A stretch of 64,000 nucleotides of DNA. Origin: JAQBQB01 sp963757185. Lineage in GTDB: Bacteria; Gemmatimonadota; Gemmatimonadetes; Gemmatimonadales; Gemmatimonadaceae. Location of the stretch: NCBI GenBank assembly GCA_963757185.1, contig CAVWQI010000003.1, forward strand, positions 1 through 64,000, written 5' to 3'. The notes below the pieces were generated by a model. That model was not told the origin of the DNA, did not search any database, and saw nothing but the letters and a program-made list of their open reading frames with translations. Of the stretch, positions 9,902-17,570 are shown piece after piece. Position 1 is the first letter of the stretch. Each line of letters opens with the position of its first letter. Both the position numbers and the translations under genes were made by a program.

Positions 9902-11101
9902 ATGCCTCAATACACGTACACGGCGCGCGCGGTCAACGGCGAGCTCAAATCGGCGACGATCGACGCGCCGTCGCGCGACGACGTCATCAAGCAGCTCCGG
10001 CAGCTGAAGCTGAACGTCGTCAAGATCGACGAAGGGACCGCGAATCGAAAGAAGCGCGGCGGGTCGATCAAGATGCGCGACGTCGTCATCTTCACGCGGC
10101 AGTTCTCGACGATGATCAACGCGGGTCTCCCGCTCGTGCAAGCGCTGGACATTCTGGCGAACCAGAGCGAGAACCCCGCGCTCAAGGACGTGACGCGGCA
10201 GGTCGTGTTCGACGTCGAGTCGGGCAACACGCTGGCCGACGCCATGCGCAAGCATCCGCGGGCGTTCAGCGATCTGTACGTGAACATGGTCGCGGCGGGT
10301 GAGGCGGGCGGTATTCTCGACACGATCCTCATGCGCCTCGCCGTCTTCATGGAAAAGAACGACGCCCTCGTTCGGAAGGTGAAGGGCGCCATGATCTACC
10401 CGGGCGTGATCATCTCGGTGGCGGCGATCGCCATTACCGTGCTGCTCATCTTCGTGATCCCGACGTTCGAGACCATGTTCGCCAGCGCCAACATCGCGCT
10501 GCCGCTACCGACGCGAATCGTGATCGCCATCTCGCGCGGGCTGAAGAGCTATTGGTTCATCGTCCTCGGTGCCGCGGCGGGCATGTACTTCGCGATCCGG
10601 AACTACTACCGGACGGCCGGCGGAAAGCTGACGATCGACAAGCTCCTGTTGAAGATGCCGGTGCTTGGCGACGTGCTCCGCAAGTCAGCCGTGTCGCGCT
10701 TCACCCGCACGCTCGGAACGCTGATCTCGTCGGGTGTGTCGATCCTCGACGGCCTCGAGATCACCGCCAAGACGTCGGGCAACCGCGTCATTCAGGACGC
10801 GATCATGGAATCGCGCTCGTCGATCGCCGGCGGTGACACGATCGCCGCGCCGCTGAAGAAGTCCGCGGTCTTTCCGCCGATGGTGATCTCGATGATCGCG
10901 GTCGGCGAGCAGACGGGCGGCCTCGACGAAATGCTCACCAAGATCGCCGACTTTTACGACGAAGAAGTCGACGCGGCGGTGTCCGGCCTTCTCGCGCTGA
11001 TGGAACCGGTGATGATCGTGTTCCTCGGCGTGGTGGTCGGCGGCATGGTCGTCGCGATGTACCTGCCGATCTTCGACATGGTGAACGCGGCCGGCGCGTA
11101 G
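9902..11101 (+). CDS. pilC: type IV pilus inner-membrane platform protein PilC (GspF family)
   Basis: A 399-aa polytopic inner-membrane protein that couples the PilB/PilT motors to pilin insertion and removal. It begins MPQYTYTARAVNGELKSATI, a typical PilC N-terminus. It has two T2SF repeats: the first with FTRQFSTMINAGLPLVQALD, the second with SRFTRTLGTLISSGVSILDG. Membrane segments follow each repeat (VIISVAAIAITVLLIFVIPT, WFIVLGAAAGMYFAI, and a C-terminal VMIVFLGVVVGGMVVAMYLP). The start has an upstream GAGGGAT. It closes the pilB-pilT-pilC group; pilins and the secretin are not in this window. Confidence 0.95.
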   Translation: MPQYTYTARAVNGELKSATIDAPSRDDVIKQLRQLKLNVVKIDEGTANRKKRGGSIKMRDVVIFTRQFSTMINAGLPLVQALDILANQSENPALKDVTRQVVFDVESGNTLADAMRKHPRAFSDLYVNMVAAGEAGGILDTILMRLAVFMEKNDALVRKVKGAMIYPGVIISVAAIAITVLLIFVIPTFETMFASANIALPLPTRIVIAISRGLKSYWFIVLGAAAGMYFAIRNYYRTAGGKLTIDKLLLKMPVLGDVLRKSAVSRFTRTLGTLISSGVSILDGLEITAKTSGNRVIQDAIMESRSSIAGGDTIAAPLKKSAVFPPMVISMIAVGEQTGGLDEMLTKIADFYDEEVDAAVSGLLALMEPVMIVFLGVVVGGMVVAMYLPIFDMVNAAGA

Positions 11102-11268
11102 CCGGAAGCAACCAGCGGTCGCGGCTCTGCCGCGTTTGCGGATCGAATCGGTATAGCCCAAAGGTCTCACAGCCGGCGGGGTCCGCGGCTCGTTGTACAT
11201 GGTGAGACCGCCGCGAGTGGTCGCCGATGACCGGCAACCGGCCGCGCGTCGCCGGCGCGGCTTGCGAC

Positions 11269-11307
11269 CTGCCAATCCTCCCGATGAACAATCGGAAGGA
11301 TTGGCAG
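11269..11307 (+). promoter_or_regulatory. long hairpin enclosing the TonB-protein ribosome binding site
   Basis: Bases 11269-11285 pair with 11291-11307 as a 17-bp stem with one mismatch and a GAACA loop. The descending arm contains the AAGGA (11296-11300) that serves ATG 11309, so the ribosome site is base-paired in the folded RNA. This suggests translational control, such as an RNA thermometer or protein-opened stem. It could also be a DNA-level operator. Confidence 0.55.
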
Positions 11308-11308
11308 C

Positions 11309-12121
11309 ATGCTTCGAGAGCTCGTTGGCTCGCGCCCGGCGCGATCCATCCGGCCAGGACCGGTCGCCGCCAGCGCAGTCGCTCACGCCGTTCTGATCGC
11401 CGGCATGCTCATGACCACGCGGGGCACGAGTTCACACTCGCACGGACGAAACCACCTGGCTCAAGAGACTCCGCCGGTGGTTCACGTGCGATACCTCACC
11501 TCGCTGCCGATGGAGCCGGCGGCGCCGGATGAAGCAGCGCCCGTACGCGAACGCCGAGCGACCCCGGCGAAGAGAAGTCCGGTGGTCGAACGACGGAGGT
11601 CGGAGCCGCGGCTCGTCTCGTTCAAGGCGTCGCTCGACGCCATCGCGGACCGCGTCGTCACCGACGTCCGCCCGGCATTCGACGTCGCCGACGTCATGCG
11701 GGACGTCGACGCCCAGGACGCTCGGTGGACCGCGGTGGCCGACTCCGAGTTCAACAACGGGGCCGCGCGGTTGAGCGACGCCGTGCGCCCGCCCGCACCG
11801 ATGGTGAACAACGGGATCTACACGACGGATCTCGTCGACCAGCCCGTGACTCCGCGACCCGGCAACCCCAAGCCGCGATACCCCGAGTCGCTTCGTGCGG
11901 CAGGAGTCGAGGCCGAGGTCAGCGTGCTGTTCGTCGTCGACACAACGGGTAGAGTCGACGAGCCGAGCATCAAGTTCGCGACCCGGGTACACGAGCTGTT
12001 CATGGACGCGATCCGCGTCTCGCTGACGCGGTCCCGCTTTTTCCCCGCCCGACTCTCGGGCTCAGTCGTGCCGCAACTCGTGCAGCAGAGTTTTCGTTTC
12101 GAGCTGCGGGAACGGCCGTAA
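11309..12121 (+). CDS. TonB-family protein (energy-transducer C-terminal domain)
   Basis: A 270-aa protein with one N-terminal membrane segment (about residues 18-36, VAASAVAHAVLIAGMLM), a charged, Pro- and Arg-rich periplasmic linker, and a TonB C-terminal domain (about residues 180-270). That domain has PKPRYPESLRAAGVEAEVSV, then VDTTGRVDEPSIKFATR, and the C-terminal FFPARLSGSVVPQLVQQSF. Such proteins carry proton-motive energy to TonB-dependent receptors such as the SusC here. ExbB and ExbD are absent from this window. ATG 11309 has AAGGA 8 nt upstream, buried in a hairpin. A non-TonB role for the domain is possible, as in many orphan TonB-box proteins. Confidence 0.8.
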   Translation: MLRELVGSRPARSIRPGPVAASAVAHAVLIAGMLMTTRGTSSHSHGRNHLAQETPPVVHVRYLTSLPMEPAAPDEAAPVRERRATPAKRSPVVERRRSEPRLVSFKASLDAIADRVVTDVRPAFDVADVMRDVDAQDARWTAVADSEFNNGAARLSDAVRPPAPMVNNGIYTTDLVDQPVTPRPGNPKPRYPESLRAAGVEAEVSVLFVVDTTGRVDEPSIKFATRVHELFMDAIRVSLTRSRFFPARLSGSVVPQLVQQSFRFELRERP

Positions 12122-12337
12122 CGGCGTAATAGCGATCGCCGTCGCTTTCGTAGTGAACAGAGCCCGTCGCGAAGATCGCGGCGGGTGCGCTCGTCGTCTG
12201 GCGGCTGGACGGATCGGAGGCCACAGTTCGCGACCAGCGCCGGACGTCTCTTCGACGGGGCGCGCGCGACTTTCGCGTGCGGGCGAAGGATTGTATCCTA
12301 ATCGCGCGCACGCGTCGCACACCCATCGGAGCCGGCC
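12122..12337. other. intergenic leader before the SPFH operon
   Basis: No gene is visible. A TATCCT (near 12296) about 40 nt before the SPFH start could be a minus-10 box but has no clear partner. The SPFH start is preceded by CGGAG with a 7-nt spacer. Confidence 0.3.
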
Positions 12338-13352
12338 ATGTCACTCGGAAGCTTCTTCAAGAAGCAGTTCATCGACGTCATCGCATGGACTGAGGACGTC
12401 CCGGGAACGCTGCAGTTCCGCTACCCGATGCAGGACATGGAGATTCAGAACGGCGCGCAGCTCACGGTGCGCGAGTCGCAGATGGCGGTTTTCGTGAACG
12501 AGGGCGTCTTCGCCGACATCTTTTCGCCCGGCCTCTACACGCTCAACACGAAGACCCTTCCGCTGCTCACCAACCTGCGGAATTGGGACAAGCTCTTTCA
12601 GTCGCCCTTCAAGTCCGACATCTACTTCTATTCGACGCGGCAGCAGACCGGCCAACGGTGGGGCACGCCGATGCCGGTCACGATCCGCGACAAAGAGTTC
12701 GGCGCCGTCCGCCTGCGCGCCAACGGCATCTACTCCTACCACCTCACCGACCCGGCGGTCTTTCAGCAGAAGGTCGCGGCGACGCAGGCCCAGTACACAA
12801 CCGACGAGCTCGAGCCGCATCTGCGCAACGTGATCGTCGGCAAGGTGTCCGACGCGTTCGGGCAGAGCGGGGTCGCGTTCCTCGACATGGCGGGCAACAT
12901 CGACGAGCTGTCGGCGGCGATGCGGGCGCAGGTGGGGCCGCTGTTCTCCGACTTCGGGCTCGCGCTCGACACGTTCCAGGTCGAGAGCCTCTCGCTGCCG
13001 GACGAATTGCAAAAGCTGCTCGACCAGCGCATCGGCATGAACATGGTCGGCGACATGCGGCAGTACGCGCAATTCCAGGCGGCGCAGTCGATGCCGATCG
13101 CCGCGGCGAATCCCGGCGGCGGGGCCGGCATCGGCGCCGGACTTGGTGCCGGCCTCGCGATGGGGAAGGCGATGGCCGACGCGATTTTCCGGCGCGACTT
13201 CCGGCGCGACTTCCGGCGCGACCTCGCCGGCGCCGGGCGCATCGAACGCCGGTGCGGTGCCCTCCGCCGAGACGAAATTCTGCTCGGAGTGCGGCAAGCC
13301 GATCGCGCGGAGCTCGAAGTTCTGCTCCGAGTGCGGCGCGAAACAGGCGTGA
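12338..13352 (+). CDS. SPFH/band-7 membrane-associated protein with C-terminal zinc ribbons (frameshifted)
   Basis: An SPFH (stomatin/prohibitin-like) protein of the COG4260 kind, 337 aa after correction. It begins MSLGSFFKKQFIDVIAWTED, shows the VRESQMAVFVNEGVFADIF strand, and continues to an SPFH helical region (LPDELQKLLDQRIGMNMVGD). Near residue 283 the frame slips in TTTT (13185-13188). Removing one T gives an SGAT repeat linker, encoded by three copies of a 12-bp unit at 13189-13224, then two zinc knuckles (CSECGKPIARSSKFCSECG) and a stop at 13350-13352. As given, the frame instead runs open into speD and makes a false 458-aa fusion. It heads the polyamine-like operon. Such proteins usually organise membrane microdomains or respond to envelope stress. 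Confidence 0.82.
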
Positions 13353-13714
13353 CCGGCGTCGAGTGGGTCGTCGACGCGCGTGGGTGTGATCCATCGAAGC
13401 TGACCGACCGAGCTTCGTTGCAGGATCTGCTCGACGGCATCGTCGGCGACCTGTCGCTCAACGTCGTCGGCGAGCCGCTCTGGCACACGTTTCCGGGCGC
13501 GGGGGGCGTCACGGGATTGTGCCTGCTCTCCGAATCGCACCTCGCGATTCACACGTTCCCGGAGCATGGGTCGCTCTGCCTCAACGTGTTTTGTTGCCGT
13601 CCGCGCGGCGACTGGGACGTCGAGGCAAGACTCCGGCATCACGTGGCGGCGAGCGAAGTCGATGTAACGCGAATCGAACGCACTTACGCTGAGATGCCCG
13701 CCCCCCTCCCGTGA
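13349..13714 (+). CDS. speD: S-adenosylmethionine decarboxylase-family protein (SpeD-like)
   Basis: A 121-aa protein of the prokaryotic SpeD family, which makes decarboxylated AdoMet, the aminopropyl donor for polyamines. The active site is intact: LSESHLAIHTFPEHG contains the Glu-Ser self-cleavage site that creates the pyruvoyl group, and the catalytic His. The NVFCC segment supplies the catalytic Cys. GTG 13349 overlaps the SPFH stop by 4 nt (GTGA), which implies translational coupling. Its own stop overlaps the next start the same way. It is not a domain of the SPFH protein; the apparent fusion comes from the upstream frameshift. The membrane SpeE-like enzyme in the same operon is the probable user of its product. 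Confidence 0.88.
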   Translation: MTGVEWVVDARGCDPSKLTDRASLQDLLDGIVGDLSLNVVGEPLWHTFPGAGGVTGLCLLSESHLAIHTFPEHGSLCLNVFCCRPRGDWDVEARLRHHVAASEVDVTRIERTYAEMPAPLP

Positions 13715-15657
13715 CTCAACGAACGGCGGCCTGCCCGAATTGCGGCGCTGAGATCACTTTCCGCTGGTCGGGAGCGGTTCAGACGTCGTGCCCCGCCTGT
13801 CACTCGGTGCTCGTCCGTCACGACGTCGACCTCGAGCGGGTCGGCTCGGTCGGCGACGTGCCCCTCTCGATGTCGCGCATCCAGCTCGGCACGGAAGGGT
13901 CGTACAAGGGCAAACCCTTCGTGGTCGTCGGCCGAATCGTCTACGAGTACGAGCGCGGCCATTGGAGCGAGTGGCACATCCGCGTCGGCGACGGCGCCAG
14001 CGCGTGGCTGAGCGACGCGCAGACGGAATACGCGATCACGACGCAGGTCGACAACGCCGGCGCGCTGCCTGGGCCGGGCACCTGCACGCCCGGGCAGCAG
14101 ATCACTGTAGGCGGCGCGCCGTACAGCGTGGCGGTGGTCACGCATGCCTTGTACTCGGGCGTCGAGGGCGAGCTGCCCTTCGAGTACTGGGACAAGCTGC
14201 GCGTCGAATTCGTGGACCTCAAAGGTCCCGGCGACAGATTCGCGACCGTCGACTACAGCGATGCGGCGCCGGTGCTGTACACCGGTGAGTACGTCACGTT
14301 CGAGAGTCTGCAACTCAAGAACCTTCGCGACGCCGCTGACGACGCCGGCCCGCAAGTCACGGGGGTCAAAGGGCTCAATTGCCCGCAGTGCGGCGCGGCG
14401 ATCGAGCTCCGCAGCGGCCAGCTCGCGCAGACGGTCGTGTGTCCGGCGTGCACCGCCATTCTCGATGCGCGCGATCCGAATCTCGCCGTCCTGCAAAAGG
14501 CGCAGGACCGCCTCAATCGCGCGACGCCGGCGATCCCGCTCGGCACGACGGGAACCCTTGGGAACGAGCGCTGGCAGGCGATCGGGTTCCAACTGCGCGG
14601 CGTCGTGATCTCGGGAGTCACGTACTCCTGGCGCGAGTATCTCCTCTGGAACGCCGAACACGGCTTCCGCTATCTCACGGAATACGACGGGCATTGGAAC
14701 GACGTCGTCGTGCTCAAGGGCGCGCCGAAGGAGACGATGATCGCCGGCACTCCGCAGGCCGAATACAACGGGACGACCTTCAAGCATTTCCAGTCGGCGA
14801 CCGCCGAGACGTTCTTCGTGCTCGGCGAGTTTCCCTGGGAAGCGCGGACGGGCGACAAGGTCGAGGACGCGGATTTCGTCGCGCCGCCGTACATGTTGTC
14901 GTCGGAGCGCACGGCCGACGAAATCACCTGGTCGCTTGGCACCTACACGCCGCCGGAACGGATCGCCGAGGCGTTCAAGCTTTCGTCTCCGCTCCCGGCG
15001 CCGCGCGGCATCTTCGCCAATCAGCCCAATCCCCGGTCGGGCGCGGCCGGCGCGATGAAAGGGACGTTTTTCCTGTTGGCGGCGGCGTTGCTCGTGCTCG
15101 CCGTGACCCGATTCGTCACCGCGCGCAACGAGCCGGTGTTCACGCAGTCTTATGAGTATACGACAAACGGCGATTCTTCCGCCTACGTGACGCCCGTCTT
15201 CACGCTCGGCGGCCACACGTCGAACGTCGAGCTGGACATCCGCACGAGCCTGTCGAATGCGTGGGCGTTTTACAACGTGGCGCTGCTCGACGAGAACGGC
15301 GGCCCGGGGTTCGAGTTCGGGCGGGAGGTGTCGTACTACGCCGGCGTCGAGGACGGCGAGGCGTGGCACGAAGGATCGCCCGAGGACAAAGTCGTCCTGC
15401 CTTCCATTCCCTCCGGGCGCTACTACCTTCGCGTCGCGCTGGACCGGGACGCCGGTGCGCAGCCGTTCTCGTATACCCTGGCGGTGAAGCGCGACGTGCC
15501 GCGCGTCTGGCCCTTTCTCGCCGCGCTCGTGCTGCTGGCGCTGCCGGTGCTGTTCGCGGCGTTCAGCGCGGTGAACTTCGAGTACAACCGTTGGCGCGAG
15601 AGCGACCACCCGTGGGTAACCACGTCGTCCGATTCGGGCGACGACGACAGCGAGTGA
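13711..15657 (+). CDS. DUF4178 protein with two zinc ribbons and C-terminal membrane helices
   Basis: A 648-aa protein. It starts at GTG 13711, overlapping the speD stop as GTGA. It has a zinc ribbon (CPNCGAEITFRWSG ending CPAC), a DUF4178 domain (about residues 50-210, with GTEGSYKGKPFVVVGRIVYE and WSEWHIRVGDGASAWLSDAQ), a second zinc ribbon (CPQCGAAIELRSG ending CPAC), and a second DUF4178 domain (about 265-420, LGNERWQAIGFQLRGVV and WREYLLWNAEHGFRYL). Two membrane segments follow (GTFFLLAAALLVLAVTRFV and WPFLAALVLLALPVLFAAF) around a beta-rich extracytoplasmic domain. The molecular function of DUF4178 is unknown. Its place between speD and DUF350 ties it to the membrane polyamine system. 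Confidence 0.88.
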   Translation: MTQRTAACPNCGAEITFRWSGAVQTSCPACHSVLVRHDVDLERVGSVGDVPLSMSRIQLGTEGSYKGKPFVVVGRIVYEYERGHWSEWHIRVGDGASAWLSDAQTEYAITTQVDNAGALPGPGTCTPGQQITVGGAPYSVAVVTHALYSGVEGELPFEYWDKLRVEFVDLKGPGDRFATVDYSDAAPVLYTGEYVTFESLQLKNLRDAADDAGPQVTGVKGLNCPQCGAAIELRSGQLAQTVVCPACTAILDARDPNLAVLQKAQDRLNRATPAIPLGTTGTLGNERWQAIGFQLRGVVISGVTYSWREYLLWNAEHGFRYLTEYDGHWNDVVVLKGAPKETMIAGTPQAEYNGTTFKHFQSATAETFFVLGEFPWEARTGDKVEDADFVAPPYMLSSERTADEITWSLGTYTPPERIAEAFKLSSPLPAPRGIFANQPNPRSGAAGAMKGTFFLLAAALLVLAVTRFVTARNEPVFTQSYEYTTNGDSSAYVTPVFTLGGHTSNVELDIRTSLSNAWAFYNVALLDENGGPGFEFGREVSYYAGVEDGEAWHEGSPEDKVVLPSIPSGRYYLRVALDRDAGAQPFSYTLAVKRDVPRVWPFLAALVLLALPVLFAAFSAVNFEYNRWRESDHPWVTTSSDSGDDDSE

Positions 15658-15661
15658 TGAA

Positions 15662-15853
15662 ATGATCGGCAAGACTCTGTATCTGATTCTCGGCCTGGTC
15701 GTTCTCGCGGGCACGGCGGCCGCCGAGTGGCGAGGGTGGGGAACGACCAGCGTGACCGAGGTGAAAGACGTGCCGCGCACCGTGCGCAACAATCCGGGCT
15801 CCTATCGCCCCCACTACATGTACCTGGGCTCCTCCTTCCGGCGGGGAAAATGA
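15662..15853 (+). CDS. small single-pass membrane protein of the SPFH/SpeD operon
   Basis: A 63-aa protein with one N-terminal hydrophobic segment (LYLILGLVVLAGTAAAEW), a signal or anchor, and a polar tail containing DVPRTVRNNPGSYRPHY and an RRGK end. I do not recognise a named family. It starts 4 nt after the DUF4178 stop and ends 1 nt before the DUF350 start, so it is almost certainly translated as part of this operon. A structural or regulatory partner of the membrane components is the natural guess. Confidence 0.75.
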   Translation: MIGKTLYLILGLVVLAGTAAAEWRGWGTTSVTEVKDVPRTVRNNPGSYRPHYMYLGSSFRRGK

Positions 15854-15854
15854 A

Positions 15855-16073
15855 ATGACCGTCTTCGACAATCTGGGTTCGAACTTCATCTCGGCCGTCG
15901 TCTTCGCGCTGCTCGGCGTCGTTCTATTCGTCGTCGGCTTCATGATCTTCGACAAGATCACGCCGGGCAGTCTATGGAAGGAGCTGCTCGAGGATCAGAA
16001 CACGGCGCTGGGCGTCCTCATGGCGGGCGTGGCGATCGCCATCGCCATCATCATCGCGGCGGCGATTCATTGA
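15855..16073 (+). CDS. DUF350 (YjfL-like) membrane protein
   Basis: A 72-aa protein with two membrane helices (AVVFALLGVVLFVVGFMIFD and VLMAGVAIAIAIIIAAAIH) separated by KITPGSLWKELLEDQNTALG. The FD-hinge and the E-x-x-N-x-A-L-G segment are characteristic of DUF350 repeats. This is a single repeat; many homologues have two or more. The biochemical role is unknown, though a channel-like function has been proposed for relatives. Its stop overlaps the TTG start of the SpeE-like gene as TTGA. Confidence 0.87.
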   Translation: MTVFDNLGSNFISAVVFALLGVVLFVVGFMIFDKITPGSLWKELLEDQNTALGVLMAGVAIAIAIIIAAAIH

Positions 16074-17566
16074 CCGTCGCGCTGTTCCTGTCGGTCCTGT
16101 TGATCGCGGCGTGCGGGCTCGTTTACGAGCTCGTCGCCAGCGCGCTCGCCAGCTATCTGCTCGGCGACAGCGTCTTCCAGTTCTCGACCGTCATCGGGGC
16201 GTATCTGTTCGCGATGGGAATCGGCAGTTGGATGTCGCGCTACATCGGGCGGGGGCTCGTGGCGCGATTCGTCACCATCGAGCTGATGGTCGGCGTAGTG
16301 GGCGGCTTCTCGTCGATGCTGCTGTTTCTCGCCTTCGCCTACACGTCGGCGTTTCGATTGGCGCTCTACGCGATCGTCGTCGTGCTCGGCATCCTGGTCG
16401 GACTCGAGGTGCCGCTCCTGATGCGGATCCTCCGCGACAGGTTCGACTTCAAGGACGTGATCGCGAACGTCCTCACGTTCGACTACCTCGGCGCGCTCGC
16501 CGCCTCGCTGGCCTTTCCGATCCTCCTCGTACCGCATCTCGGGCTGGTCCGGTCGGCGATCCTGTTCGGGCTCGTGAACGCGGCGATCGCGCTCTGGTCC
16601 ACCTTCCTGTTCGCGAAGGTACTGCCGACGCGTCGCACTCTCCGCGCGGCGTCGGTGGCGGTGCTGGCCTTGCTCGGCGCGGGCATGGCGGCGGCGGGGA
16701 AGATCACCGACGAAGCCGAGGGCAACATCTACTCGGACGACGTCATCTTCGCGCGCGACACACGGTACCAGCGCATCGTGCTGACCGCGTGGAAGGACGA
16801 CCTGCGGCTTTTTCTGAACTCGCACCTCCAATTCAGCTCGCGCGACGAATATCGATACCACGAAGCGCTGGTGCATCCGGGGCTGTCGTCGCTGCCGGCC
16901 GCCAGACGCGTACTCGTGTTGGGCGGCGGCGACGGCCTGGCCGTTCGCGAGATCCTGCGTCATCCGAACGTGGAACACGTGACGCTGGTCGATCTCGATC
17001 CCGCGATGACGAAGTTGTTTTCGACGCATCCGCTGCTCACGCGCTTGAACGACCACGCGTTCGCCTCGCCGAAGGTACGGGTCATCAACGCCGACGCGTT
17101 CGTCTGGCTCGACGAGAACGCCGAGTCGTTCGACTTCGCCGTGGTGGACTTTCCGGATCCGGACAACTACAGCATCGGCAAGCTGTACACGACGGCGTTC
17201 TATCGCCTGTTGGCGAGACACATCACTCCGGGCGGATCGTTCGTCGTTCAGAGCACTTCGCCGCTGTTCGCGCGGCAGACGTTCTGGTCGATCGTCGAGA
17301 CGCTCAAATCGGCGGGGCTGAACACCTATCCGTATCACGTCTACGTGCCGTCGTTCGGCGAGTGGGGCTTCGTACTGGCCACGCACGGAGCGTACGCGAC
17401 ACCGAACGACCTGCCGAACGGACTGCGCTTCTTGACGACGGCCGCGGTGAGCGAGGCGTTCGAGTTTCCGCGCGACATGGCGCCCGTGGCCGCGCGCGCG
17501 AACCATCTGAACGACCAGATGCTCGTGCGCTACTACGGCGAAGAGTTCGACAAGATCAACCGGTAG
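16070..17566 (+). CDS. speE: membrane-anchored spermidine synthase-like protein (polyamine aminopropyltransferase family)
   Basis: A 498-aa fusion of about seven N-terminal membrane helices (residues 1-215) and a C-terminal spermidine-synthase domain. The catalytic part has the family segment SSRDEYRYHEALVHPGLSS, the AdoMet-type glycine loop VLVLGGGDGLAVREIL, the acidic LVDLDP motif and DFPDPDNYSIGKLYT, which holds the presumed catalytic Asp. TTG 16070 overlaps the DUF350 stop by 4 nt and begins a plausible membrane segment. The open frame extends further upstream only as a shadow of DUF350. Known relatives transfer an aminopropyl group from decarboxylated AdoMet to an amine; here the acceptor is unknown. 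SpeD in the same operon would supply the donor. Confidence 0.9.
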   Translation: MTVALFLSVLLIAACGLVYELVASALASYLLGDSVFQFSTVIGAYLFAMGIGSWMSRYIGRGLVARFVTIELMVGVVGGFSSMLLFLAFAYTSAFRLALYAIVVVLGILVGLEVPLLMRILRDRFDFKDVIANVLTFDYLGALAASLAFPILLVPHLGLVRSAILFGLVNAAIALWSTFLFAKVLPTRRTLRAASVAVLALLGAGMAAAGKITDEAEGNIYSDDVIFARDTRYQRIVLTAWKDDLRLFLNSHLQFSSRDEYRYHEALVHPGLSSLPAARRVLVLGGGDGLAVREILRHPNVEHVTLVDLDPAMTKLFSTHPLLTRLNDHAFASPKVRVINADAFVWLDENAESFDFAVVDFPDPDNYSIGKLYTTAFYRLLARHITPGGSFVVQSTSPLFARQTFWSIVETLKSAGLNTYPYHVYVPSFGEWGFVLATHGAYATPNDLPNGLRFLTTAAVSEAFEFPRDMAPVAARANHLNDQMLVRYYGEEFDKINR

Positions 17567-17570
17567 CGTC

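Noticed and set aside
12338..13714. A single 458-aa SPFH-SpeD fusion protein
   Set aside because: A one-base slip in TTTT explains it. The zinc-ribbon end lies in another frame and its stop overlaps the speD start.
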